Origin: a virus
DNA length: 44,344 nt
IMG/VR virus record: IMGVR_UViG_3300021420_000065
Span: 1-44,344 of that record
Reading direction: 5' to 3' (one strand)
Position numbers and translations under genes: made by a program. The notes under the pieces were generated by a model. That model saw only the letters and a list, made by a program, of their open reading frames with translations, was not told where the DNA came from and made no database searches. Within the stretch, counting starts at the first letter, position 1, and every line of letters starts with the position of its first letter. Shown here piece by piece: positions 30,108 to 36,844 of the stretch.

Positions 30108-30838
30108 GCCGACACCGCCTTTTCTTCCTTCTTTGGCAGGTATTTGCTGAGGTCCAATTCCTCAACTACTTTCAGCTTCTTAACGCGAATCTTCCCGTCC
30201 GTAGCTATCGGTATGGCGGCAATGTCCTTTGCTTGAAACTCCACGACGAAAATGCGGTAGCCTTGTTCAAGGTGTAGGAGGCACCAATCGAGAGTTGCGA
30301 CGTTCAGCCCCGCCGCACACTGCTCTTGCTCGTTGCAATTGGCCTCCGGGCATTCGTAGCCTTCGCCCACTTCGTAAGTAATCCCGCCATTGAAAGGCCC
30401 TATGCCTTTTGCATTAACGAGCTTGAAAAGCCGGATTGGGCCAGTTTGAAATTCCAGCATTTTCAAGGGGGTCGCTTGGTAGGCCGTGAATCCTAACGCA
30501 GAGCGGAGGTCCGCATAGCTGAGGTCCGCAGAGCTGAGGTCCGCATAGCGGAGGTCCGCATAGCTGAGGTCCGCATAGCGGAGGTCCGCATAGCTGAGGT
30601 TCGCAGAGCGGAGGTTCGCAGAGCGGAGGTTCGCAGAGCGGAGGTTCGCAGAGCGGAGGTTCGCAGAGCGGAGGTTCGCAGAGCTGAGGTCCGCAGAGCT
30701 GAGGTCCGCAGAGCTGAGGTCCGCATAGCGGAGGTCCGCCTTTGCTTTGATGGCGGCCTCGATAGCCAGCCTCCATGTATCCGTTTCGCTACTGAAAAGT
30801 AATTCGCCGCCCCAGCGGTTTTTAATCTCGAACTTCAT
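30104..30838 (-). CDS. Pentapeptide-repeat protein
   Basis: 244 residues from ATG 30838 (MKFEIKNRWGGELLF). The frame extends 7 codons further to 30859. Residues 34-113 are 16 perfect A(D/N)LxX units (ADLRY, ADLSS, ANLRS, ANLSY), which build a right-handed square beta-helix. The ~130-residue C-terminal part starting LGFTAYQATPLKMLEF is a separate domain with a CPEANCNEQEQC segment and a long basic/acidic tail. Pentapeptide helices mimic DNA in gyrase-protecting proteins. Phage versions have unknown targets. It is near the early promoter region, so it is probably an early host-takeover protein. Confidence 0.75.
   Translation of the reverse strand: MKFEIKNRWGGELLFSSETDTWRLAIEAAIKAKADLRYADLSSADLSSADLSSANLRSANLRSANLRSANLRSANLRSANLSYADLRYADLSYADLRYADLSSADLSYADLRSALGFTAYQATPLKMLEFQTGPIRLFKLVNAKGIGPFNGGITYEVGEGYECPEANCNEQEQCAAGLNVATLDWCLLHLEQGYRIFVVEFQAKDIAAIPIATDGKIRVKKLKVVEELDLSKYLPKKEEKAVSA
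30500..30739. repeat. 15-bp tandem repeat array, 16 units
   Basis: Sixteen consecutive 15-base units encode the pentapeptide repeats. Units are identical apart from three sites (A/N choice, R/S choice, S/Y choice), and five consecutive units are exactly the same. All three minus-strand frames are open across the array. Such uniform repeats imply recent expansion or ongoing homogenisation. Confidence 0.95.
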
Positions 30839-31122
30839 GCGCTTTCCCTCCGTGTGCAAAGTTTTTGCTTCCCTTCGCCGGTTTCGCCCAATGTGGAATC
30901 AACGACTTTCAGCGGCCCGATGGGTGAACAATGTTTCTGTTTACTTGACGTGCCCACACGCCCGAGAATCCCCGCTGCCGTGAGTAACCGATGCTCCATA
31001 ACGATTACCCTCAACGCTTCCGACCGCTTGAGGTTGGGCCAGTGCGAGAAACACATATCATCTATGTGCTCGACTTCAGGAATGTCGAAGCGCCCCGGTA
31101 TAAGCTGCTTGGTTTCGCCCAT
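30835..31122 (-). CDS. Hypothetical protein
   Basis: 95 residues. EVEHIDDMCFSHWPNLKRSE and LRVIVMEHRLLTAAGILGRV look like helices. The C-terminal half is polar and basic. GAGG lies 5 bases before the ATG. Not recognised. It lies downstream of the HTH gene and the antisense plus-strand gene. Confidence 0.5.
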   Translation of the reverse strand: MGETKQLIPGRFDIPEVEHIDDMCFSHWPNLKRSEALRVIVMEHRLLTAAGILGRVGTSSKQKHCSPIGPLKVVDSTLGETGEGKQKLCTRRESA

Positions 31123-31215
31123 CTCAGCCTCGTTGTCCCTTAGAGGACAGGTACAGCCATGCCCCTGTTTATCAATGCGTACATCACATGAATACGGTAT
31201 GACTTGGAGGTTACA

Positions 31216-31515
31216 ATGACGGTGCCATTGGACTTCTTGCAGACCGCTTCGCGCACTTCGCTAGAAGGGTTCGAACTAAACCGGCTGGCCCATGCCACGG
31301 TACTGCGCAAGCAAATCGTGGCCCTGCTGGAGCAATGGATAGAGGACCGCGAAGCGGCGGGACTGGCTAGGCTGTTGATCGAGAATGAAGCTCTACGCAG
31401 CATTAGCCTTGACCCTCTTCAGGAAGCTTTCGATTTTGCGGACGGTGGTGTCGGCGGCCCGCCCGCACAAACAGACGCGCCGAAGCGTGTTCCAATAAAC
31501 CAAGCCGCCGATTGA
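31216..31515 (+). CDS. Plus-strand helical hypothetical protein
   Basis: 99 residues from ATG 31216, with a strong GGAGG 6 bases upstream. An in-frame GTG/ATG earlier is less likely. DFLQTASRTSLEGFELNRLA, TVLRKQIVALLEQWIEDREA and GLARLLIENEALRS are amphipathic helices in a style seen in other small phage proteins. The last ~40 residues lie antisense to the HTH gene (31393-31515). One of only two plus-strand genes. Function unknown. Confidence 0.6.
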   Translation: MTVPLDFLQTASRTSLEGFELNRLAHATVLRKQIVALLEQWIEDREAAGLARLLIENEALRSISLDPLQEAFDFADGGVGGPPAQTDAPKRVPINQAAD

Positions 31516-31626
31516 GTTTTGGACTTTATCTGCTAGGGACTGCCAGGAGAGGCCACTATTGAGGCGATATTCAGCCAGTTCGCCGAGTATGGCTCGTTTG
31601 TCTTTCGGGCTGTAAGGAAATGGCAC
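31393..31626 (-). CDS. Small HTH-type putative regulator
   Basis: 77 residues, GTG start at 31626 with GGGAG 9 bases upstream. KDKRAILGELAEYRLNSGLS, WQSLADKVQNSIGG and VYWNTLRRVCLCGRAAD give a helix-turn-helix-like arrangement, with TVRKIESFLKRVKA as a closing helix. It sits first in the leftward transcript after the promoter region, so it may control it. The start codon lies in the stem of a hairpin, suggesting translational control. Confidence 0.55.
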   Translation of the reverse strand: MPFPYSPKDKRAILGELAEYRLNSGLSWQSLADKVQNSIGGLVYWNTLRRVCLCGRAADTTVRKIESFLKRVKANAA

Positions 31627-31645
31627 CGGACACGGCTCCCGGTGC
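31623..31645 (-). promoter_or_regulatory. Hairpin covering the start codon of the HTH gene
   Basis: GCACCGG/CCGGTGC is a perfect 7-bp stem with a 9-base loop. The GTG start (31624-31626) is in the 3' arm and part of the GGGAG ribosome site is in the 5' arm and loop. In the folded RNA the start would be blocked. Confidence 0.45.
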
Positions 31646-31679
31646 TTGGGTTTACGATGTAGTTATGTTACTACTTCGT

Positions 31680-31707
31680 AATATACACTATCAGACCCAA
31701 GCAACAA
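31680..31707 (-). promoter_or_regulatory. Sigma70-like promoter (downstream of two)
   Basis: Read leftwards: TTGTTG (-35, at 31702-31707), 16-base spacer, TATATT (-10, at 31680-31685). It lies ~55 bases before the HTH start. Score by eye only. Confidence 0.4.
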
Positions 31708-31712
31708 AGCGG

Positions 31713-31741
31713 AGATTACGCCTATCCCTATATCCTGTCAA
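31713..31741 (-). promoter_or_regulatory. Sigma70-like promoter (upstream of two)
   Basis: A perfect TTGACA (-35, at 31736-31741), 17-base spacer and TAATCT (weak -10, at 31713-31718), pointing towards the HTH and early genes. It lies in the most AT-rich gap of the window and is the best promoter candidate I see. Confidence 0.5.
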
Positions 31742-31779
31742 GCTATTTCTAGATAGTTTGTTTAGGGTTTAGAATGTAG

Positions 31780-31812
31780 GGCTTACTAGGTGTAAGCCTG
31801 TATTTCCACAGG
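31780..31812. promoter_or_regulatory. Two adjacent inverted repeats in the regulatory gap
   Basis: GGCTTAC-TAGGT-GTAAGCC (31780-31798, 7-bp arms) is followed by CCTGT-ATTTCC-ACAGG (31797-31812, 5-bp arms). They lie between the phosphoesterase stop and the leftward promoters. They could be operators or hairpins ending the late transcript. No long U-run follows. Confidence 0.4.
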
Positions 31813-31826
31813 TATTATGTTACGTT

Positions 31827-32729
31827 TCATCGGAGGGTCAGTTCCCACTTACCATTAGGTTCGAGGATCGCTCTGGCCATAAGCGTATCTGACGGGTTCA
31901 TGCCCGCCACTTCGGCATAGCCTCCAAAGAAGTCTAGAAACGACGTGCCCACCGCTCCCATGATCTTTTCGAGCCTGATCTTTCCGCTCTTATCGCGCAC
32001 CGTGCGCCATCCGGGTAACACAATACCTTGATGGTAATGGCCGCAGAGGTAGAGTTGGCTATCGCCGCGCTGCATCATGCGGTCGAGGTTCTGGGCTACG
32101 GCTCCTTTGGTTCTTGCTCCGCCGACGCCGTGCCAGGTGTGGATTTTGAAGGGTTTATGTTCTCCAAAGTGAACATCAATTAACTGTTGTCCGGCGCTGT
32201 AAGGCACACGTAGGAGTGTCGCAATAAGGGTTCCAATATCTCCGAAGGCAGGCATAGCCCTGCGTTCGTGATTTCCTCCAACGTAACCCATAATACGATG
32301 TCTCGCCGGGGCAAAGATTTCTGCGAATCGGTAGGCTTGTGATTGAGGGCCGAATAAGTTATCCCAAGGAGTTCCGGGACTGAAGATCGTTGCGGCATCG
32401 ATGTTATCCCCCGTCATGATTATAAACCTATTTGGCGCTTTCAGTATCCAGTCTCGGTATTCAATGATGCGAGGCACCTTGCAGAGCGTGGAACCGAACT
32501 GGAGGTCTGTAAGCTGAATGAGTTCAAGTGTTCCCCATTTGCGTACATCCTTTTCTTCGATTCGCACCGTTACGTACTTCGATTGCTCGTTGAAGTGCAT
32601 CCCGGTTTGAATCTTGACGCAATCGGGGGAAGAGAGGGCTTCGAGGGAGCGGAGGTAATCGAAGGTGCGGGGAGTTAGATCGCTTTTGCCCGAATAGCTA
32701 GCGATTGTCTGCTGGAGCGTTTCAGCCAC
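31827..32729 (-). CDS. Calcineurin-like metallophosphoesterase
   Basis: 300 residues. Motifs in order: LIQLTDLQFGS near residue 70 (D-x-Q instead of D-x-H), TGDNID near 106, GGNHERR near 150, KIHTWHGVGG near 195, and LCGHYHQG near 228 (GHxH). These give the two-metal site of the family apart from the first His. The substrate may be DNA ends or nucleotides. The C-terminus has no recognisable capping domain. It is the last gene of the rightmost transcript before the regulatory gap. Confidence 0.75.
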   Translation of the reverse strand: MAETLQQTIASYSGKSDLTPRTFDYLRSLEALSSPDCVKIQTGMHFNEQSKYVTVRIEEKDVRKWGTLELIQLTDLQFGSTLCKVPRIIEYRDWILKAPNRFIIMTGDNIDAATIFSPGTPWDNLFGPQSQAYRFAEIFAPARHRIMGYVGGNHERRAMPAFGDIGTLIATLLRVPYSAGQQLIDVHFGEHKPFKIHTWHGVGGARTKGAVAQNLDRMMQRGDSQLYLCGHYHQGIVLPGWRTVRDKSGKIRLEKIMGAVGTSFLDFFGGYAEVAGMNPSDTLMARAILEPNGKWELTLR

Positions 32730-32950
32730 TTGTAGTGTTCTCTTGTGGTGGATTTGGAGCGGTAACGCTTCACGACTATTTGTCCCTTAGAGGAGTTTTC
32801 GTAGCGACTGCGGGTAGCTTTGCCTTGCGCTGTACGCTGGTATCGCGCCTGAGTTGCACGTTTACGGCGGAGTCCCGCGTCAGCAATTGCCCTTTTAGAT
32901 AGACGCACAGGTCTAGCGCCTCTTCGTAAGCGTTGAGCAGCCAGTCGCAA
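32675..32950 (-). CDS. Very basic repeat-like protein
   Basis: Up to 91 residues, Arg/Lys-rich with a recurring pattern (ARYQRTAQGKATRSRYENSS, KGQIVVKRYRSK) like DNA-binding proteins of phages that have repeating RY-x-T-x-x-GK units. It overlaps the upstream gene by 175 bases in another frame. A GTG at about 32773 would give only 32 residues. I prefer the longer form because of the repeat pattern, but the start is uncertain. Confidence 0.4.
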   Translation of the reverse strand: MRLAAQRLRRGARPVRLSKRAIADAGLRRKRATQARYQRTAQGKATRSRYENSSKGQIVVKRYRSKSTTREHYKWLKRSSRQSLAIRAKAI

Positions 32951-33042
32951 TCGTCATCCGGCATGAGCTCTTTCTTGTATTGAGCCCACCCGATTGCGTT
33001 GCGTTTATCGAAATCCTTCTTGACTTCATCGAAGATATTCAT
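32776..33042 (-). CDS. Small conserved phage hypothetical protein
   Basis: 88 residues from ATG 33042 (a longer frame to 33123 overlaps the holin-like gene). NAIGWAQYKKELMPDDDCDW and LLNAYEEALDLCVYLKGQLL match a small family of helical phage proteins in which an AYEEALDLxVYL helix is conserved. The C-terminus is basic. Function not established. Confidence 0.55.
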   Translation of the reverse strand: MNIFDEVKKDFDKRNAIGWAQYKKELMPDDDCDWLLNAYEEALDLCVYLKGQLLTRDSAVNVQLRRDTSVQRKAKLPAVATKTPLRDK

Positions 33043-33269
33043 TTGTGCACGTGTACATGCCAGCCCAATGCCCCGGCTAGAGCGATGATTCCGCCCCACA
33101 TCCATTTTAAGGCGGATATCCATCCCGTACTTTTATCGCGCCACGATTCCAGCCCATCTACCCTAAGCCTTAGGCCGGGGAACGCTTCGGTGCCAATAAC
33201 TTCATCGTGGATTTTATCTACTTTCTCGCTCATGCGAAGGAGAAGATCGTGATCGTCTGGGTCGTTCAC
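33039..33269 (-). CDS. Holin-like membrane protein (XhlA-type layout)
   Basis: 76 residues, GTG start overlapping the endolysin stop (GTGA). An N-terminal coiled-coil part (LLLRMSEKVDKIHDEVIG, LRVDGLESWRDKS) is followed by one membrane helix (WMWGGIIALAGALGWHV) and a short end. This is the layout of XhlA-type holins. It lies next to the endolysin, which supports a lysis role. Confidence 0.55.
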   Translation of the reverse strand: MNDPDDHDLLLRMSEKVDKIHDEVIGTEAFPGLRLRVDGLESWRDKSTGWISALKWMWGGIIALAGALGWHVHVHK

Positions 33270-33739
33270 TGACAGTCTCTCCGTAACCAGCCCATCAGGA
33301 ACTCAGGCTGATTGAGGTCGATATGGTGCTTTGCTAAACGGGCTCGCAGTTCTGGCAATAATTCCTCGTTCGGAACATGCCCTGCCGCTGAAGCCGTAAA
33401 GCTTCCGAGCTTGCCATCAGCAACGATTGGCCCTGCTAGGCAATGGTTCAAAGCCTCTTGCAGTATGCGGATAGCCGTTTCCGGCCCGATATTCACGGCA
33501 GCGTCGAAGAGTTTGGTGGCGACTACCTGCGAGGCAAGTTGCGCGAAGCCGTATTTGTCCCAGAAGTCTGTCTCGTAGATGGCCTTGGCTTGTGCAGCAG
33601 TAATGTTTGGGATGTCCAGATCAGGATAGGATTTCTTAGAGATGCCATATTTCGTCTCGCCGCCAGGGTCGGCGGGATTGTTTACGTATCCGCCCTCATT
33701 GACCAAAACCACTAACACGGCTTGGTTAAAATCACTCAC
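33266..33739 (-). CDS. Endolysin (GH108-type muramidase)
   Basis: 157 residues, GTG start. LVNEGGYVNNPADPGGETKY and GISKKSYPDLDI hold the catalytic Glu in the family's EGGY motif, followed by AIYETDFWDKYGF. QVVATKLFDAAVNIGPETAI and RILQEALNHC near residue 80 form the C-terminal peptidoglycan-binding region. It cleaves the glycan strands of peptidoglycan. No signal peptide, so holin-dependent release is expected. Confidence 0.85.
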   Translation of the reverse strand: MSDFNQAVLVVLVNEGGYVNNPADPGGETKYGISKKSYPDLDIPNITAAQAKAIYETDFWDKYGFAQLASQVVATKLFDAAVNIGPETAIRILQEALNHCLAGPIVADGKLGSFTASAAGHVPNEELLPELRARLAKHHIDLNQPEFLMGWLRRDCQ

Positions 33740-35242
33740 TTAGCCGCATCTCCCCACGCCCAGCAGCGCCATTGAGGGCGCGCAAGTTGATGTTGACGGC
33801 GCCTTGAACGCGAATAGGTCAGACCGCCAGCCCTGTACCGGCCCTGATTGCGTCCAGGTCACCGTAAATGCGGAAGCACTCGCATAGACGTTGTGGCCCT
33901 TGCCGTTGTTTTCATCTAATTCGTTTATGCTGGCCTCTTGCGGCGAGTAAGCCGTGTCAGATAAGCCCGTGGCCGCCCCATTGATCTGCGGCGTGTTCAC
34001 ACCGACATCGAAAATCATAATTCCGTTGCTGGTACTCGGCGTGGCGATAACAGTGTTGAAATTCCCCGTGGAGCTTTGCGTCCCCGTGGCGTCGCAGTAG
34101 CCGGTTGTGCAAGTTGTTCCGCTGCCAGCGCTGATGGAGGTGTCGAGTGTGCCCGTCTGCGAGAAGGCATAGATCAGGCAATCGCCTTCACTGAATGAGC
34201 CGGACGCGAGCGTGATGGTGAGAACGTCTTGCAGACCAAAAGTCGGGGTAGCGTTCGATGTGTACCATGCCATCTTCAGCCCGGAGCCAGCGTTATCGGC
34301 CTCCTGTCCGATCTTCGTCCAGGTGTTGCCGCTGCCCGTGCCGCTCTGCGAGATAGCCGAGATGAACCCATTGCCAGCGCTCGAATTGATGCACTCGAGA
34401 ACCGCCATCGAACCGTTGACAGGGATGGGCAGCTTGAATCCGCTCGCCGCCGTCGCTACGTTGTAGTGCTCGATGCTCGTGATGTAAAAGCCTGTGTCTA
34501 CGCCGCCAGCCGTGCCTGACGTGTAGGAGGCGGCAAGGGCGCCCCAGGCCACGCTTGCGGCGAGAGTGAAGTTTGCGTTTACCGCCGTCGTGGAACTGGC
34601 GACACAGGTTTCCACGGCCTCAGCAACCAGGTTCGCCGTGATATAGCCCTGATCGTTTTGCTGAAAGCCCCAAGGGCAGTTCGCGGCGCTACCAATTGTC
34701 CAGGCTTCTGGTGTGGTGCCCGATTCGTTTCCGGCGATCGCGACGATTAAATCGCCAGTTGCGGGAGTCAGGCTGCCCGCCGTTACCGCTGTACCTGAGC
34801 CGTTATTTCCCGCTGAACAGCCATGCTTTGCGGTGACGTTATTGACTTCACTGGATGCCCATTGCACGAATCCGGCATTCGCTCCGGTAAATGTAAAAGT
34901 GAGAACGCGCGCCCCAGCCGTCGCCGCGATGTGCCCGATTTTGTAGGTCTGATTGGAGTCGGAGAATGTGCAATCGACGGTCCAAGTGTCGCTCTTATCG
35001 TCGGTGAGCGTAGCCGTGACCGAAGCATTCACGGAGTATTGAATTGCTGCAATGATCCAATTACCCGAAACCGTGGGCATCGGCAGCGGGCAAATGTAAG
35101 TCGCGTAGGTAGTCGATCCGCCCGAAGGGCAGCCCCTATGCGTTACCTGCGTTGGGGTCGCCGCGTGCGCGGACGTGGCAAGGAAGAACAGCACCGCCAG
35201 CAATCCCGGCTTCAAGGCCCAGCGATAGGCTTTACTTAGCAT
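33740..35242 (-). CDS. Secreted beta-rich protein of unknown function
   Basis: 500 residues from ATG 35242 (MLSKAYRWALKPGLLAVLFF...AHAA), chosen for the clean signal peptide. The upstream frame adds 13 basic residues. The mature protein is Ser/Thr/Gly/Ala-rich with two related halves: SGNWIIAAIQYSVNASVTAT, FVQWASSEVNNV and TGDLIVAIAGNESGTTPEA in the first, KLPIPVNGSMAVLECINSSA, GSGNTWTKIGQEADNAGSGL and NGIMIFDVGV in the second. These look like beta-sandwich domains. It could be a surface adhesin or tail-associated protein. The gene ends next to the endolysin. Confidence 0.6.
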   Translation of the reverse strand: MLSKAYRWALKPGLLAVLFFLATSAHAATPTQVTHRGCPSGGSTTYATYICPLPMPTVSGNWIIAAIQYSVNASVTATLTDDKSDTWTVDCTFSDSNQTYKIGHIAATAGARVLTFTFTGANAGFVQWASSEVNNVTAKHGCSAGNNGSGTAVTAGSLTPATGDLIVAIAGNESGTTPEAWTIGSAANCPWGFQQNDQGYITANLVAEAVETCVASSTTAVNANFTLAASVAWGALAASYTSGTAGGVDTGFYITSIEHYNVATAASGFKLPIPVNGSMAVLECINSSAGNGFISAISQSGTGSGNTWTKIGQEADNAGSGLKMAWYTSNATPTFGLQDVLTITLASGSFSEGDCLIYAFSQTGTLDTSISAGSGTTCTTGYCDATGTQSSTGNFNTVIATPSTSNGIMIFDVGVNTPQINGAATGLSDTAYSPQEASINELDENNGKGHNVYASASAFTVTWTQSGPVQGWRSDLFAFKAPSTSTCAPSMALLGVGRCG

Positions 35243-35387
35243 GTTTCTTTTTGGCGCACGCTTCGGATTTTTCCCTGGCATTCATTTCCTCGACTCGCCT
35301 GATCGCAGAAGCGATGACTACCCCACTGCGTTGTAAGTCCGCAGCCGTCTGTTGCAATTGACGGCGAAGTTTCCAGTTTCCGCTCAC
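35232..35387 (-). CDS. 51-residue basic coiled-coil microprotein
   Basis: GTG at 35387 overlaps the upstream stop (GTGA), and its end overlaps the signal peptide start of the next gene by 11 bases. MSGNWKLRRQLQQTAADLQR and RRVEEMNAREKSEACAKKKH form one charged helix. No family recognised. Confidence 0.45.
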   Translation of the reverse strand: MSGNWKLRRQLQQTAADLQRSGVVIASAIRRVEEMNAREKSEACAKKKHAK

Positions 35388-35983
35388 TTGTTGAGTACAA
35401 ATTCCCCGAAGTAGTCGAGCGTGACACTGGCGCAGCCGGTTACCTGCCAAGCCGTATTCGAGCTGGCTGCAGGCATGGGAGTTGGAGGATTCCAGTGTGA
35501 GCCAGCGCCTTGCTGGTTAGCGACGTTGATCTTGTAGGTGTTCGTTCCATCAGTTAGAGACACTGTGCAGGCTGTCGCGGATTCCGAAGTGATGAACAGG
35601 TCTACTAGATCGGCAAAAACACCCGAGCCTTGCGCTGCCAAAAGACTCGTCTGCGTGGCGTTGGTGGTCTGCACTCCGCCCGTCGTCTTGATGAGGTCCC
35701 GCATAGCGTTATTCAGGACGACTTGCCGCCCAAACTTATCCGCCATCGGCTGGACCGTATCCGTAGCCGTAACTGCGGTAGGTAGGGCCGTGGCGGCATA
35801 CATCGCGGGTTGAACGCCGTTCGCCGCTGGAGTTGATCCAAGTACGGCATCAACAATACCTCCCGCATTCCCCACAATTCGCGCCGTCCAATTACCCGAT
35901 TGCGCTACAGGTTGTTGGGCGTAGAGGAAGAGGCAGGCTACAAAGAGAAAGAAAATCGCATTGGCTATGGCTAGTTTTTTCAT
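35384..35983 (-). CDS. Secreted beta-rich structural-like protein
   Basis: 199 residues. MKKLAIANAIFFLFVACLFL then AQQPVAQ is a signal peptide. The mature part, Ala/Thr/Gly-rich (NAGGIVDAVLGSTPAANGVQ, DKFGRQVVLNNAMRDLIKTT), ends in a beta-sandwich-like region (SVTLDYFGEFVLNK) that resembles the C-terminus of the next protein upstream (VSVDLDYA). Probably a virion surface or secreted protein. Confidence 0.55.
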   Translation of the reverse strand: MKKLAIANAIFFLFVACLFLYAQQPVAQSGNWTARIVGNAGGIVDAVLGSTPAANGVQPAMYAATALPTAVTATDTVQPMADKFGRQVVLNNAMRDLIKTTGGVQTTNATQTSLLAAQGSGVFADLVDLFITSESATACTVSLTDGTNTYKINVANQQGAGSHWNPPTPMPAASSNTAWQVTGCASVTLDYFGEFVLNK

Positions 35984-36618
35984 GCGTAGTCCAGATCTAC
36001 CGAAACAGTTGCCGCCGTGACTCCGGTACTATTGTTGTCCGCGATTCCGGTCACGATGGTGAATCCTATCCCCGTACCGAATTTGAAGCCTGTAGTACTG
36101 CTAAAGTGAACAGGAACACCCGCTTGCACTTCTATGGTTCTCACTATCGTCCCACTTCCCGCCGTTGGGGCCGATGCGGAGTTATAAAGCTTCACGTAAA
36201 TCGGAGCTCCACTCGTATTCGAAATCGACCATCCGTAAACCGTGCCTGCGCTAGCCTTCACGTTGTTGGCATCTCCACTGCCAGCCGCGATTAAATGGAA
36301 GGTGCTTGCGCCGCCAGTAGCAGCCGCCCCAAAGCTTGCAGATACAGGGAGAGGATTAGCCGCACTGACGCCGACTAAATTCCCGCCAGAGTTAAAGCCT
36401 ACATAATCCGCAGATGTGGGGACTCCGGCGCCCGTAGCGCCAGCGGCGGCGTTTGATCCGCTTCCTCCGCCAGCAATCACGTTGGTTAAGAAATTGCCAG
36501 AGGCATCGCACTGGGGAGCTATCGTGTCTTGATCGTTTAGGACGGGGGTTACTGCGTTGTATTCCAGTAGCGTTATTAACGGTGGAGCGCTGTTAGCCTT
36601 ACGTTTAGAGACTGCCAT
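35980..36618 (-). CDS. Beta-rich hypothetical structural protein
   Basis: 212 residues. No signal peptide. A short N-terminal region, then a Gly/Ser/Ala linker (GGGSGSNAAAGATGAG), then a beta-sandwich-like part (YGWSISNTSGAPIYVKLYNS, TGFKFGTGIGFTIVTGIADN). Similar proteins are common among phage tail and head-fibre genes. ATGA overlap with its neighbour. Confidence 0.5.
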   Translation of the reverse strand: MAVSKRKANSAPPLITLLEYNAVTPVLNDQDTIAPQCDASGNFLTNVIAGGGSGSNAAAGATGAGVPTSADYVGFNSGGNLVGVSAANPLPVSASFGAAATGGASTFHLIAAGSGDANNVKASAGTVYGWSISNTSGAPIYVKLYNSASAPTAGSGTIVRTIEVQAGVPVHFSSTTGFKFGTGIGFTIVTGIADNNSTGVTAATVSVDLDYA

Positions 36619-36844
36619 GCGTCCTCGCTATACAGTGCTTGCACTTGCCTGGATCTGGTTCACCTTCATAAATGGGGTAGCTTCTCTCGCAATGGCATTT
36701 GCCGGAACCGATGTGTTTGCGCGGTGCCATGGCCGTCGCTTGGATTGGAATGGGTTGCACTTTGCGAGTTCCCAACCACACAAGAAGCAATGTCGCTGCC
36801 GAGCAAATGAGACAGGCAAGTGCAATAACGATTAACCAAATCAT
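36605..36844 (-). CDS. Membrane-anchored small protein with a zinc-like motif
   Basis: 79 residues. An N-terminal membrane helix (MIWLIVIALACLICSAATLL) is followed by a soluble tail with CHCERSYPIYEGEPDPGKCK and HCIA, i.e. CxC and CxxC, a possible zinc site. The ATG overlaps the upstream stop. Function unknown. Confidence 0.45.
   Translation of the reverse strand: MIWLIVIALACLICSAATLLLVWLGTRKVQPIPIQATAMAPRKHIGSGKCHCERSYPIYEGEPDPGKCKHCIARTHGSL

Noticed and set aside
30500-30739. Repeat array considered as CRISPR
   Set aside because: Units are contiguous with no spacers and encode a protein in frame.
30493-30776. Two extra minus-strand frames with RTSAL and CEPPL repeats
   Set aside because: They are the other frames of the pentapeptide array, kept open by its 15-base period.
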